Made by a program: the position numbers and the translations under genes. DNA of 64,000 nucleotides from Hyphomicrobiales bacterium (GTDB taxonomy: Bacteria; Pseudomonadota; Alphaproteobacteria; Rhizobiales; Rhizobiaceae). Every line of letters starts with the position of its first letter. Within the stretch, counting starts at the first letter, position 1. The notes under the pieces are model-generated. The model made no database searches. It saw only the letters and a program-made list of their open reading frames with translations, and was not told the DNA's origin. The stretch spans positions 1 to 64,000 of the forward strand of contig UCEU01000022.1 in assembly GCA_900471485.1 (NCBI GenBank), read 5' to 3'. Shown one piece after another: positions 1 to 9,221 of the stretch.

Positions 1-27
1 CCCATCGCCCTCATCAGGCAACCACCC

Positions 28-1188
28 TCACAACCGCCCCGCCAACAACCCGATCGACCCGACATCGGCATTGGCAAACGCCAACCGCAGATATCGCTCC
101 CGCCCTTCCCCGAAATAGCTCCCGGGAATGCATACCACCCCCGCCTCCTTCGCCAGCCGCTCCGCGACGGCGGCCGAAGACAGCTCCGTGAACGGATGGC
201 GGACGAAGGCGAAATAGGCGCCGATGGCGCCGATCTCCCAGCCCGGCAGCGCGGCGACCACGGCCCGCAACGCATCCGCCCGGCGGGCGATCTCCAGCCG
301 GTTTTCCGCCCGCCATCCCGCCAGCAGCGGCAGCGCCTGCGCCACTGCGACCTGGGCAGCGCGCGGGGCGCAGATCTGCATGTTGTCCATCACCTTGATG
401 ATCTCGCCGATCACCCGCCTGCCCGCCGTCACCGCGCCCAAGCGGTGGCCGGGAATGCAGAAGGATTTCGAGAAGCTGTAGAGCAGCACCAGCGTCTCCT
501 CCCAGCCCGGCATGCCGATAAGTCCGTGCGGCGGGCCGTGATCCTCGGGCAGGAAATCGCGGTAGGTCTCGTCGACGATCAGCCAGGCGCCGTGACGCTG
601 GCAAAGCAGGAACAGCGCCCGCAGCAGCTCCGGCGGATAGACGGCGCCGGTCGGGTTGTTCGGCGTCACGATCGCCAGCACCTTGGCACCCTTGGCCAGC
701 GCCGCCTCGGCGGATCCGAGATTCGGCAGGAAACCGTTATCGGCGTCGCAATCGACCATGACCCTGCTGATGCCGAGCATCGCAAGCGTCGTGTCGTGGT
801 TGAAATAAAAGGGATTGGTCAGCGCCACCGTATCGCCCGATCCCGCAAGCGCGATCGCAACCGACATGAAGGCCTGGTTGCAGCCGGCCGTCATATGGAT
901 GTTCTCGGCAGAAACGGCCGCGCCATAGACCGCGCTCACATGATCGGCATAAGCCTCGCGCAGAACCCGCTCCCCCTCGATCGGCCCGTAGCCGGTCATG
1001 GCCGGCGATGCGGCCGCCTCCCCCAGCAGTCGCAGCATGTCGGGATGCGCGGGATAGCCGGGCACCGCCTGCGAGAGATCGATGAGCGGCCCCCGCGCCC
1101 CGTCATAGGAGCGCCCCCAGGCCATGACGGACGGGATCGGCGGCGGCGAGAGCAGCGAAACGAGCGGATTGGGAACGGCGGCAGGCAT
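28..1188 (-). CDS. Class I/II PLP-dependent aminotransferase
   Basis: This encodes a fold-type I aminotransferase of about 386 residues. The start chosen is the ATG giving MPAAVPNPLV; an in-frame extension of 18 residues upstream looks non-coding. Visible family marks are the NNPTG motif (about 177-181), the cofactor-binding D206 and Y209 in VDETYRDF, the Schiff-base lysine K241 in YSFSKSF, and an arginine in GHRLGA that should bind the substrate carboxylate. The N-terminal GYGPIEGERVLREAY is also typical. It would act in the cytoplasm on an amino acid and 2-oxo acid pair that I cannot name. It is transcribed away from the fnr-type regulator beside it with no evident functional link. The family assignment is secure; the substrate is unknown. 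Confidence 0.85.
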   Translation of the reverse strand: MPAAVPNPLVSLLSPPPIPSVMAWGRSYDGARGPLIDLSQAVPGYPAHPDMLRLLGEAAASPAMTGYGPIEGERVLREAYADHVSAVYGAAVSAENIHMTAGCNQAFMSVAIALAGSGDTVALTNPFYFNHDTTLAMLGISRVMVDCDADNGFLPNLGSAEAALAKGAKVLAIVTPNNPTGAVYPPELLRALFLLCQRHGAWLIVDETYRDFLPEDHGPPHGLIGMPGWEETLVLLYSFSKSFCIPGHRLGAVTAGRRVIGEIIKVMDNMQICAPRAAQVAVAQALPLLAGWRAENRLEIARRADALRAVVAALPGWEIGAIGAYFAFVRHPFTELSSAAVAERLAKEAGVVCIPGSYFGEGRERYLRLAFANADVGSIGLLAGRL

Positions 1189-1298
1189 GGGAATCTCTTG
1201 GGCGTTGAGGGACCGGGTGGCAGGACACCCGCACTTCTGCACGGAAACCAGCGCTCGGCAACATCCTCGTCCGGCACGATATCGCCGGGCGAGCCACC

Positions 1299-2018
1299 TC
1301 AGGCGCCGCAGCGCACCTGCAGCTTGGAGAGCTTCGGCACCTCGATATGCCGGCTGGCGGCAATGGCGATGACGCCATCGGCCTTCAGCTTCGAGAGTTG
1401 CCGCGACACGGTCTCGATCGTCAGGCCGAGGAAATCGGCGATCTCGGCGCGCGACAGCGGCAGGTCGAAGCTGCGGCGCTCGCCGTCGGCTTCCGGTTCG
1501 AGATGCGTGGCGATCAGCATCAGGAAGCTCGCGACCTTCTCGGCCGCGGTCTTGCGCCCAAGCGTCACCATCCAGTCGCGGGCCTCGTCGAGCTCGCGCA
1601 GCGTCTGGGCCATCAGCCGCTCGGCAAGCGACGGATTGCTGCGCACCAGCCGCTCGAGCGTGGCCTTGGGAACCCGGCAGATATTGACGTCGGAGGCAGC
1701 CTCGACCGAGACAGCGTTTTCCTCAGCGTTCAGCCGCCCGAGGAAATCCGGCGCAAACTGCAGGCCGACGATCTGCTGGCGGCCGTCCTCCAGCGTCTTG
1801 GTGAGCTTGACGACGCCGCGAATGACGGTTGCGTATGATTCCACCGGCATCCGCTCGCCGGCAAGCTCGTCGCCGGCGGCATGGTTGGCGAGATGCGTGT
1901 GCGCGGACAAGGCCAGCAATTCGTCAGCTGTCAGCGCCCCACACATCCCCTGATGGCGGACTTCGCAACTGCGGCAACGCACTGGTATATTTGAATTATG
2001 TATGTCTTTGCGCATCAA
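1299..2018 (-). CDS. fnrL: Crp/Fnr-family oxygen-responsive regulator (FnrL type)
   Basis: This is a 239-residue Crp/Fnr regulator. Near the N-terminus lie C14, C17 and C25 (CRSCEVRHQGMC), with a fourth cysteine at about C113 (NICRV), the arrangement that binds a 4Fe-4S oxygen-sensing cluster in Fnr/FnrL proteins. A cyclic-nucleotide-like beta-roll follows, then a C-terminal helix-turn-helix containing LTIETVSRQLSKL, whose E-x2-SR recognition helix reads TTGAT half-sites. The ATG giving MRKDIHNSNI was chosen because longer starts run into the intergenic anaerobox. It is divergent from hemN, and the perfect FNR box between them fits control of hemN, itself, or both. It is likely to control the nearby cyd operon too (inference). 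FnrL versus FixK2-like is decided by the cysteines, which FixK lacks. Confidence 0.88.
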   Translation of the reverse strand: MMRKDIHNSNIPVRCRSCEVRHQGMCGALTADELLALSAHTHLANHAAGDELAGERMPVESYATVIRGVVKLTKTLEDGRQQIVGLQFAPDFLGRLNAEENAVSVEAASDVNICRVPKATLERLVRSNPSLAERLMAQTLRELDEARDWMVTLGRKTAAEKVASFLMLIATHLEPEADGERRSFDLPLSRAEIADFLGLTIETVSRQLSKLKADGVIAIAASRHIEVPKLSKLQVRCGA

Positions 2019-2070
2019 ATCAGCTCCGCGCGGAGCATAGTCAGGGCACTCGCGAAAGAACAGCTTTTTC

Positions 2071-2084
2071 TTGATCAAGATCAA
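2071..2084. promoter_or_regulatory. Perfect FNR/FixK anaerobox
   Basis: The sequence TTGATCAAGATCAA matches the consensus TTGAT-N4-ATCAA exactly. It lies 52 bp upstream of the fnrL start and 48 bp upstream of the hemN start, so it can serve both divergent promoters. Confidence 0.85.
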
Positions 2085-2132
2085 AGTCCGTCTGTCGGCG
2101 CGGCGTTATTTGTCGATCGAAAGGACCTCGTC

Positions 2133-3479
2133 ATGAACCCAGATATCATCGCCCGCTATTCCGCCCCCGTTCCGCGCTACACCAGCTATCCGACCGCCCC
2201 GCACTTCCATGCAGGCGTCAACGAGGCCATGTATCGGCGGTGGCTGGAAGAAAGCACATGCGGCGCCTTGTCGCTCTACCTTCATGTGCCCTTCTGCGAT
2301 CGTCTCTGTTTTTACTGCGGCTGCCATACCAAGCAGGTCCGCCGCTACGATCCCATCGCCACCTATCTGGAGGCGCTGAACGCCGAGATCGAACTGGTCG
2401 CGAACGCGCTCCCCGACCGCCGGCCTGTCAGCGCCATCCACTTCGGCGGCGGCTCGCCGACGATCGTCAACCGCGCCGATCTCGAACGTCTGCGCACCAC
2501 GCTCGATCGTCACTTCGACATCGCACCGGATTGCGAGATCGGCGTCGAGATCGACCCCACCCATGTGGATGCCGAGAAGCTCCGCGCCTGGAAGGCCTTC
2601 GGCATGACCCGCGCCAGCGTCGGCGTGCAGGATTTCGAACCGGTGGTGCAGGCCGCGATCAACCGGCCGCAGAGCTTCGAGCAGACGCTTGCGGTCGTCG
2701 GTACGTTGCGCGAACTCGGGATCGGCTCGATCAACCTCGACATCGTCTACGGCCTGCCGCACCAGGACAAGGCGATGCTGCTTCGCACCATCGCGCTCTC
2801 GCTGTCGCTCGCCCCCGACCGGCTGGCGATGTTCGGCTATGCCCATGTGCCGTGGGTGAAGAAGCACCAGTCGCAGATCGACACCGCAACGCTCGCCGGC
2901 CCCGCCGAGCGCTTCGAGATGGCAAGGGCCGGCGCCGACGCCATTCTTTCGGCCGGCTACCTGACCGTCGGTATCGACCACTTCGCCAAGCCGGCTGACA
3001 GCATGGCACAAGCGCTGCTAGACGGCGGATTGCGGCGCAATTTCCAGGGCTACACCACCGACGACGCCGACACGCTGATCGGCCTCGGGGCCTCATCGAT
3101 CGGCCGCCTGCCGCAGGGCTATGCGCAGAACATCGTGCCGACGGGCCAGTACATCCAGGCGGTCTCGGTGGGCAGGCTTCCCATCGCCCGCGGCTTTGCC
3201 TTGTCGGACACCGACCGCGCGGCTGCCGCCGCGATCGAAAGCCTGATGTGCCACAATGCCCTGTCCCTCCCCGACCTGCGCGCCCGCTTCGGCCGCGCCG
3301 CCGATGCCGTCTGCCGGGATGCCATGCGGGTTTACCACGCCGACGAGGACGGCCTCACCAGCTTCGACGGCAGCACGCTGACCTTGACGCCGGAGGGCCG
3401 TCCCTTCGTGCGCGCCATCGCCGCGAATTTCGACCGCTATCTCGATCAGGGCGGCGCGAAACATTCTCTCGCGGTTTGA
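2133..3479 (+). CDS. hemN: Oxygen-independent coproporphyrinogen III dehydrogenase
   Basis: This is a 448-residue radical-SAM enzyme that oxidatively decarboxylates coproporphyrinogen III to protoporphyrinogen IX without oxygen, sustaining heme synthesis in low oxygen. The family start YSAPVPRYTSYPTAPHF is intact, and the cluster-binding C55-x3-C59-x2-C62 is followed by C64 as in bona fide HemN (PFCDRLCFYCGCHT). GGGSPT and the C-terminal HemN domain with GLGASSIG are present. Length matches the family. The ATG at 2133 was preferred over an upstream in-frame start because it gives the canonical N-terminus, has a GGA-containing ribosome site and leaves the anaerobox outside the gene. It belongs to an oxygen-response block with fnrL and the cytochrome bd genes. 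Confidence 0.95.
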   Translation: MNPDIIARYSAPVPRYTSYPTAPHFHAGVNEAMYRRWLEESTCGALSLYLHVPFCDRLCFYCGCHTKQVRRYDPIATYLEALNAEIELVANALPDRRPVSAIHFGGGSPTIVNRADLERLRTTLDRHFDIAPDCEIGVEIDPTHVDAEKLRAWKAFGMTRASVGVQDFEPVVQAAINRPQSFEQTLAVVGTLRELGIGSINLDIVYGLPHQDKAMLLRTIALSLSLAPDRLAMFGYAHVPWVKKHQSQIDTATLAGPAERFEMARAGADAILSAGYLTVGIDHFAKPADSMAQALLDGGLRRNFQGYTTDDADTLIGLGASSIGRLPQGYAQNIVPTGQYIQAVSVGRLPIARGFALSDTDRAAAAAIESLMCHNALSLPDLRARFGRAADAVCRDAMRVYHADEDGLTSFDGSTLTLTPEGRPFVRAIAANFDRYLDQGGAKHSLAV

Positions 3480-3489
3480 CCAGGATCAA
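3476..3489. promoter_or_regulatory. Near-perfect anaerobox before the cyd operon
   Basis: TTGACCAGGATCAA differs from the FNR box consensus at one base in the left half. It overlaps the hemN stop codon and lies about 133 bp upstream of the regulator gene that opens the cydDCABX run. It may place that operon under FnrL, or be coincidental. Confidence 0.5.
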
Positions 3490-3582
3490 TTCTAGGGACG
3501 CCGAACTCCCCTATAGCTGACCGGACCAAATTGACGCAGTCGGCATTTGCCGATTGCTCAAAGTCAATTCGCAGATACAGTA

Positions 3583-3602
3583 ATTTCAGAAATTTCTGAA
3601 AT
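3583..3602. promoter_or_regulatory. 20-bp perfect palindrome, probable operator
   Basis: ATTTCAGAAATTTCTGAAAT is a perfect 20-bp palindrome ending 20 bp before the ATG of the GbsR/MarR-like regulator at 3623. A site there is well placed for autorepression and for repression of the downstream cyd genes by a dimeric winged-helix protein. That role is inferred from position and symmetry. Confidence 0.65.
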
Positions 3603-3622
3603 CACAGACGGAACAAAAACCC

Positions 3623-4201
3623 ATGAACCTGCCCCCGCTCGTACAATCCTTCGTCCTGCACTTCGGCGAGATGGGCTCGCGCTGGGGCATCAACCGCACC
3701 GTCGGCCAGATCTACGCGCTTCTCTACGTCTCGCCCAATCCGCTCTGCGCCGAGGACATCGCCGATGCTCTCGGCATCTCGCGCTCCAACGTGTCAATGA
3801 GCCTGCGCGAGCTGCAGACCTGGAACCTGGTGCTCCTCAAGCACAAGCCCGACGACCGCCGCGACTTCTTCACCACGCCCGACGATGTCTGGCTCATTCT
3901 GAGAACGCTGGCCGAGGAACGCAAGAAGCGCGAGGTCGATCCGACGCTGTCCGTTCTGCGCGAAATCCTCATGCAGCGTCCCGCCAGCGAGGCCGAGCGG
4001 CATGCCCAGGAACGGATGGGCGAAATGCACGCCCTGATCGAACAACTGACGCACTGGTACGAGGACGTGAAACAACTTGAAACCGAGAGGCTTGCAACGC
4101 TACTCTCGCTAGGAGCGAAAGTGACGAAGTTTCTCGAGGCCAAGGATCGGGTCGTTTCACTCGGTCGCGGCCGTCGGCCCAATCCTGCGAACAAGAGCTA
4201 G
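3623..4201 (+). CDS. GbsR/MarR-type winged-helix regulator of the cyd operon
   Basis: This 192-residue DNA-binding protein resembles the GbsR branch of the MarR superfamily. It opens with LVQSFVLHFGEMGSRWGINRTVGQIYALLY, then a winged helix with recognition segment LGISRSNVSMSLRELQTWNLV (about 50-72) and a wing containing KPDDRRDFFTT. The C-terminal half is helical and charged, consistent with a dimerisation coiled coil. A 20-bp palindrome lies directly upstream of its start. It is followed 4 bp later by cydD, so it is most likely the local regulator of cytochrome bd assembly. The ligand or signal is unknown. Confidence 0.8.
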   Translation: MNLPPLVQSFVLHFGEMGSRWGINRTVGQIYALLYVSPNPLCAEDIADALGISRSNVSMSLRELQTWNLVLLKHKPDDRRDFFTTPDDVWLILRTLAEERKKREVDPTLSVLREILMQRPASEAERHAQERMGEMHALIEQLTHWYEDVKQLETERLATLLSLGAKVTKFLEAKDRVVSLGRGRRPNPANKS

Positions 4202-4205
4202 CGCC

Positions 4206-5873
4206 ATGGCACGTGCTTCCTCAGACGCGAATGGAAAGATGGCTTCGGGCAAGCCGCGAAGAGCCGTGCGACAGCCGCCGGCGCTGCGCCGCGCCGCCGC
4301 CGTGCAGACACTGGCCGCCCTCCTCTGGCTCCCGCAGGCAGCCCTTCTCGCCCTTTCGGTCGGGCGCCTTGCCGATGGCGGAGATCATCGCGCAGTCCTC
4401 TGGCCTGCCCTGGGCATAGCACTGCTCGGTATGGGAAAAAGCTGTCTCGAGGCGGCTGGCGGCCGCATGGCGTTCAAGGCCGCCCGCGCCGACCTCAGCA
4501 TCCGCCGCGCCGTGGCCACCGCCGCCCTGTCGCGCCGCTCGCCGCTCGATGCCACCCGCCCCCCTTCGGGAGAGGCAGCAAGCGTCATCGCCGAGCAGGC
4601 GGAGATGATCGTTCCCTATCTCTCGCGCTTCCTGCCGGCCCGCTTCAAGGCGACCGCCGTGCCGCTCGCCATCCTCGCCTGCGTCTTCCCCATCTCGTGG
4701 ATCGCCGCCCTCGTGCTCCTCGTCGCCATGCCGCTCATCCCAATCTTCATGGCGCTCATCGGCTGGCAGGCGCAAGCCGCCAGCGAGAAGCAGCTCACGG
4801 CAACCGGCGGCCTCAACGGCTTCCTGCTCGACCGCCTGCGGGGCCTGACGACCATCCGCTCGCTCGAAGCCGTCGACGCCACCGCGCTGAAGCTGCGCGC
4901 CGACGCCGACACGCTGAAGAACCGGACCATGGCCGTGCTGAGGATCGCCTTCCTGTCATCGGCGGTGCTCGAACTATTCTCGGCGCTCGGCGTTGCCATG
5001 GTCGCGGTCTATATCGGCTTCTCGCTGCTCGGCCAGATCACCGTCGGCGCCTGGGCAAGCGGCCTCGACCTCACCACCGGCCTCTTCATCCTGCTGCTCG
5101 CCCCCGCCTTCTTCGAACCGCTGCGCGAACTGTCGGCCGTCTGGCACGACCGCGCCTCGGGCGAAGCGGCGATCAAAGCGCTTGAAGCACTGAGCGCCGA
5201 AGGCATGACGCTCGCCAACGCGGAAAACGATGACAGCGTCGAGGCCGGCGAAATCCGCTTCGATGCCGTCAGCTTCGGCTACGGCAAGGACGCTCCGCTC
5301 GTCCTCGACAATCTCGACCTGCGGATCAAAAGCGGCGAGCACGTCGCGCTGCTCGGCGCCAGCGGCTCGGGCAAGTCGACGCTGCTCGCCCTGATGGCCG
5401 GCCTCGCACCTTCGAATAGCGGCCGTATCGCCATGTCAGGCAGGACCGGCATCGCCTGGATCGGCCAGAAGCCGCATATGTTCGCCGGCACGATCCTAAA
5501 GAACGTCTCGCTCGGCCGCCCCGGCATTTCGAAGCAGGCAGCTGTGGATGCACTTGAAACCGCGCATCTTGGCCCCGTCGCCGCGGCCTACGGCCACCAG
5601 CCGCTCGGCGATGCCGGCATCGGCCTGTCGGGCGGAGAAGCGCTGCGCCTCGCCATCGCCCGCGCCGCCGCCGACCCTGATATCCGCATCATCCTCGCCG
5701 ACGAACCGACCGCCCACCTCGACAGCAGGACGTCGGACGAGATCGCCGAAAGCCTCATCGCACTGGCGCGGGGCAAGACGCTCGTCGTCGCCACCCACGA
5801 CCCCCGCCTCGCCGCCCGCATGAACAGCACCATCCGTCTCGATCAGGACCTTCTGCAGGAGGCCGCCGAATGA
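4206..5873 (+). CDS. cydD: Thiol-reductant ABC exporter, CydD subunit
   Basis: This is one half of the CydDC heterodimeric ABC exporter of the inner membrane, which exports cysteine/glutathione to the periplasm and is needed to assemble cytochrome bd. The 555-residue protein has an N-terminal six-helix membrane domain (about 30-330) and a C-terminal nucleotide-binding domain. The latter shows Walker A GASGSGKST, signature LSGGEALRLAIARA, Walker B IILADEPTAHLD and switch histidine ATHD. It starts 4 bp after the regulator gene and overlaps cydC by 4 bp (ATGA), so translation is likely coupled. Its place with cydC, cydA, cydB and cydX separates it from generic exporters. Confidence 0.93.
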   Translation: MARASSDANGKMASGKPRRAVRQPPALRRAAAVQTLAALLWLPQAALLALSVGRLADGGDHRAVLWPALGIALLGMGKSCLEAAGGRMAFKAARADLSIRRAVATAALSRRSPLDATRPPSGEAASVIAEQAEMIVPYLSRFLPARFKATAVPLAILACVFPISWIAALVLLVAMPLIPIFMALIGWQAQAASEKQLTATGGLNGFLLDRLRGLTTIRSLEAVDATALKLRADADTLKNRTMAVLRIAFLSSAVLELFSALGVAMVAVYIGFSLLGQITVGAWASGLDLTTGLFILLLAPAFFEPLRELSAVWHDRASGEAAIKALEALSAEGMTLANAENDDSVEAGEIRFDAVSFGYGKDAPLVLDNLDLRIKSGEHVALLGASGSGKSTLLALMAGLAPSNSGRIAMSGRTGIAWIGQKPHMFAGTILKNVSLGRPGISKQAAVDALETAHLGPVAAAYGHQPLGDAGIGLSGGEALRLAIARAAADPDIRIILADEPTAHLDSRTSDEIAESLIALARGKTLVVATHDPRLAARMNSTIRLDQDLLQEAAE

Positions 5874-7558
5874 CGCGCTCGTTCACCCACCTGAAACCCG
5901 TCCTGAAGCTGTTCTTCGCCGAGCGCCGCACCGGCCTGCTCCTCGGCGCGCTGATGGCGATCATGACGGTCGCGGCCGGCATTGCCCTGCTCGGCCTCTC
6001 AGGCTGGTTCATCACCGCCACCGCGATCGCCGGGCTTTCGGCGGCGGCCTTCACCTTCGACGTCTTCGCCCCGGCCGCCGGCATCCGCTTCCTCGCGATC
6101 GTCCGCACCGCCGCCCGCTATGGCGAACGGCTGACCACGCATGATGCCACGCTCTCCGTGCTGGCCGCGCTGCGCGAACGCCTCTTTCGCGGCTGGGCCA
6201 TTTCCGGCGCCGTCCGCGACCTTCTCCGCCGCCCCGCCCGGCTGCTCTTCCGCCTGACCGGCGATATCGACGCGCTGGATTCGCTTTACCTGCGCATCTT
6301 CGTTCCGGCAGGTGTTGCAATCGCCGCAGCGATCGGCACGAGCGTCGCGCTCGGCCTGCTGCACCCGCTGCTCGGGCTCGCCGCCGGCGCCTGGCTGCTC
6401 TCGGCCGGTTTCGGCATCCCGCTATGGGCCGGTCGCCGGGCGATCCCGCATTCGCGCCGCCGCACCCATGGCCTCGAAGCCCTGCGGGCCCGCACCATCG
6501 ACCTCGTCGCCGGCCAGACCGACCTGATGATGGCCGGCCGTCTCGAAGCACAAAGCGCCGCCATCGCCGCGGCCGACCGCTATGGCGCCGCCGCGGACGA
6601 CCGCCTCAACCGCATCGAAGCCGGCGTCACCTTCGGCTTCGGCATCGCCTCGACCCTGCTTCTGACCGGCTGTCTCCTGGCCGTCGCGGCCCTTGCCGGC
6701 AACGGCGCGATCACAGCACCGGTGGCAGCCCTCGGCCTGCTCATCGCCTTCGCCGCCGTCGAACCCTTCGGCGGATTGCGGCGCGGCGCCATCGAACTCG
6801 GCCGCACCCTGCTCGCCGCCCGCCGCGTCGCGCCCCGCCTTTCGGCGACCGAATCCATCTGTCGGCCAGACGCGCCGGATAGCAGCCTCGCATTCCGCCT
6901 TTCGGGCGTCACCGCCCGCTACGACACGTCGAGTCGACCAACGCTGCAGGGCATCGCACTGGAGCTTCCCGCCGGCGCAAAACTGGCACTCGTCGGCGAA
7001 AGCGGCGCTGGAAAATCGACGCTGCTGGCGCTGCTTGCCGGTGAACTTCAGCCTGCCGAAGGCAGCGTCCAGACCCTGCCGGCCACCCTGCTGACACAGC
7101 GCACCGAACTCTTCCAGGACACGCTGCGCGGCAACCTGCAGCTGGCAAGCCCGGCAGCCACCGACCAGGAACTGCGGGACGCGCTTTCCGCCGCCGGCCT
7201 GTGGAGCGACGTCGCCGCGCTGCCCTGCGGTCTGGATACCCAACTTGGCGAAGGCGGCATGGGGCTTTCGGGCGGCCAGTCGCGCCGCTTGGCGCTCGCC
7301 CGCCTGTTCCTGCGCGACACTCCGCTCTGGCTGCTCGACGAACCGACGGAAGGCCTCGACGGCGCGACCGCTCGCGATGTGATGGAACGGCTGTCGGCCA
7401 AAGCACGCGACCGTGCACTCGTCGTCGCCACCCATATCCGCCGCGAAGCAGCGGTGGCCGACATCATCGCCGTCGTCGAAGGCGGCCGCATCACACAGGT
7501 TTCACGCCGCGGAGAGACGGCGTTCGAAGAGGCTTTGAACCGGCTGAGACCGGACTGA
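5870..7558 (+). CDS. cydC: Thiol-reductant ABC exporter, CydC subunit
   Basis: This is the second half of the CydDC exporter, 562 residues. The membrane domain (about 15-320) begins with a CydC-like segment rich in LLGLSGWFITATAIAGLS. The ATPase domain has Walker A GESGAGKST, signature LSGGQSRRLALARL, Walker B LWLLDEPTEGLD and ATHIRR. Its start overlaps the cydD stop, and 76 bp separate its stop from the cydA start. Function with CydD is known for the family: maintaining periplasmic thiol balance so that bd-type oxidase and c-type cytochromes mature. Nothing is missing or unusual. Confidence 0.93.
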   Translation: MTRSFTHLKPVLKLFFAERRTGLLLGALMAIMTVAAGIALLGLSGWFITATAIAGLSAAAFTFDVFAPAAGIRFLAIVRTAARYGERLTTHDATLSVLAALRERLFRGWAISGAVRDLLRRPARLLFRLTGDIDALDSLYLRIFVPAGVAIAAAIGTSVALGLLHPLLGLAAGAWLLSAGFGIPLWAGRRAIPHSRRRTHGLEALRARTIDLVAGQTDLMMAGRLEAQSAAIAAADRYGAAADDRLNRIEAGVTFGFGIASTLLLTGCLLAVAALAGNGAITAPVAALGLLIAFAAVEPFGGLRRGAIELGRTLLAARRVAPRLSATESICRPDAPDSSLAFRLSGVTARYDTSSRPTLQGIALELPAGAKLALVGESGAGKSTLLALLAGELQPAEGSVQTLPATLLTQRTELFQDTLRGNLQLASPAATDQELRDALSAAGLWSDVAALPCGLDTQLGEGGMGLSGGQSRRLALARLFLRDTPLWLLDEPTEGLDGATARDVMERLSAKARDRALVVATHIRREAAVADIIAVVEGGRITQVSRRGETAFEEALNRLRPD

Positions 7559-7634
7559 GCGACACCGCATGACCGCCAGGCAATTCGGCTTGGTGGGAGA
7601 TCTTCATACCCCCATGGGGCGTGGGAGAAAGACA

Positions 7635-9215
7635 ATGGAACTAGACATCGTTGATTTATCGCGTTTCCAATTCGCGCTGACCGCGCTCTATCACTTCCTG
7701 TTCGTGCCACTGACGCTCGGCCTGTCCGTGCTGCTCGCCATCATGGAGACCGTCTATGTCATGACCGGTCGCCAGATCTGGCGGCAGATGACGAAATTCT
7801 GGGGCACGCTGTTCGGAATCAACTTCGCCATCGGCGTCGCCACCGGCATCGTCATGGAATTCCAGTTCGGCATGAACTGGAGCTATTACAGCTACTATGT
7901 CGGAGACGTCTTCGGCGCGCCGCTGGCGATCGAAGGCCTGATGGCCTTCTTCCTCGAGGCCACCTTCGTCGGCCTGTTCTTCTTCGGCTGGGACAAGCTC
8001 TCCAAGGTCGGTCACCTCACGGCGACATGGTGCGTGGCGCTCGGCTCCAACTTCTCGGCACTGTGGATCCTGATCGCCAACGGCTGGATGCAGAACCCCG
8101 TCGGCTCGGCCTTCAATCCGCAGACCATGCGCATGGAAGTGACGAGCTTCTTCGACGTGGTGTTCAACCCGGTTGCCCAGGCGAAGTTCGTCCACACGGT
8201 ATCGGCCGGTTACGTCTGTGCCTCCGTCTTCGTGCTCGGCGTCTCGGCCTGGTACCTCCTGAAGGGCCGCCACATCGAGATCGCCAAGCGCTCGATGACG
8301 GTCGCCGCTTCCTTCGGCCTCGCCTCGGCGCTTTCGGTCGTCGTCCTCGGTGACGAGAGCGGCTACCTCGCCACGGAAAACCAGAAGATGAAGCTCGCCG
8401 CGATCGAGGCCATGTGGGAGACGGAGCCGGCGCCCGCCGCCTTCACCGCCTTCGGCTTCCCCGATCAGGAAGCGCGCGAAACCCACTTCGCCGTCCACAT
8501 CCCGTGGGTCATGGGTCTCATCGGCACCCGGTCGCTGACGACGGAGATCCCCGGCATCGACCAGCTGGAACTGCAGGCCGAAGCCCGTATCCGCGACGGC
8601 ATCAAGGCCTACGACGCGCTGATGAACATTCGCGCCGCGCCTTCGCCCGACCAGGTTGCGCCGGATGTCCGCGCCGCCTTCGAGACCCACGGCACTCGCC
8701 TCGGCTACGGCCTGCTCCTGAAGCGCTACGTCGACGATCCCCGTACCGCCACCGACGCGCAGATCACCCAGGCGGCGATGGACACCATCCCGCACGTGCC
8801 GGTTCTCTTCTGGTCGTTCCGCATCATGGTCGGCGTCGGCATGTTCCTGATCCTCCTGACGGCGACCTTCTTCTGGCTCTCGGCCCGCCGCCACCTCGAC
8901 AAGTACCCGCTGCTCCTGAAGATCGCGGTGCTGGCGATACCGCTTCCCTGGATCGCCATCGAGGCCGGCTGGGTCGTCGCCGAGATCGGACGCCAGCCAT
9001 GGGTCATCGAAGGCGTGCTGCCGACGGCCATGGCCGTCTCCAGCCTTGGCGCCGGCACGGTTCTCCTGACCATCATCGGCTTCGCCGCCCTCTACACGGC
9101 CCTGATCGTCGTCGAGATGACGCTGATGATCCGAGCGATCCGCAAGGGACCGGAGCCGGATCACGATCCGGAAGCGACCCTGATCTCAACCACCCTCGTT
9201 CCCGCCGCGGAGTGA
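7635..9215 (+). CDS. cydA: Cytochrome bd ubiquinol oxidase subunit I
   Basis: This is the heme-carrying subunit of the quinol:oxygen oxidoreductase, a high-affinity terminal oxidase of the inner membrane. The 526-residue protein tracks E. coli CydA closely: DIVDLSRFQFALTALYHFLFVPLT with the heme b595 ligand histidine, EFQFGMNWSYYS, GWMQNP, and the GDESGY segment. A long Q-loop between about 250 and 390 makes it the canonical CydA type rather than the short-loop cyanide-insensitive oxidase. The ATG at 7635 has a GGGAG ribosome site and gives the conserved N-terminus; an in-frame ATG at 7569 would add 22 atypical residues. cydB follows 6 bp downstream. Confidence 0.96.
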   Translation: MELDIVDLSRFQFALTALYHFLFVPLTLGLSVLLAIMETVYVMTGRQIWRQMTKFWGTLFGINFAIGVATGIVMEFQFGMNWSYYSYYVGDVFGAPLAIEGLMAFFLEATFVGLFFFGWDKLSKVGHLTATWCVALGSNFSALWILIANGWMQNPVGSAFNPQTMRMEVTSFFDVVFNPVAQAKFVHTVSAGYVCASVFVLGVSAWYLLKGRHIEIAKRSMTVAASFGLASALSVVVLGDESGYLATENQKMKLAAIEAMWETEPAPAAFTAFGFPDQEARETHFAVHIPWVMGLIGTRSLTTEIPGIDQLELQAEARIRDGIKAYDALMNIRAAPSPDQVAPDVRAAFETHGTRLGYGLLLKRYVDDPRTATDAQITQAAMDTIPHVPVLFWSFRIMVGVGMFLILLTATFFWLSARRHLDKYPLLLKIAVLAIPLPWIAIEAGWVVAEIGRQPWVIEGVLPTAMAVSSLGAGTVLLTIIGFAALYTALIVVEMTLMIRAIRKGPEPDHDPEATLISTTLVPAAE

Positions 9216-9221
9216 CGCATC

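Noticed and set aside
196..1953. Long plus-strand frame across the aminotransferase and fnrL
   Set aside because: Spans two convincing minus-strand genes and has no recognisable protein features.
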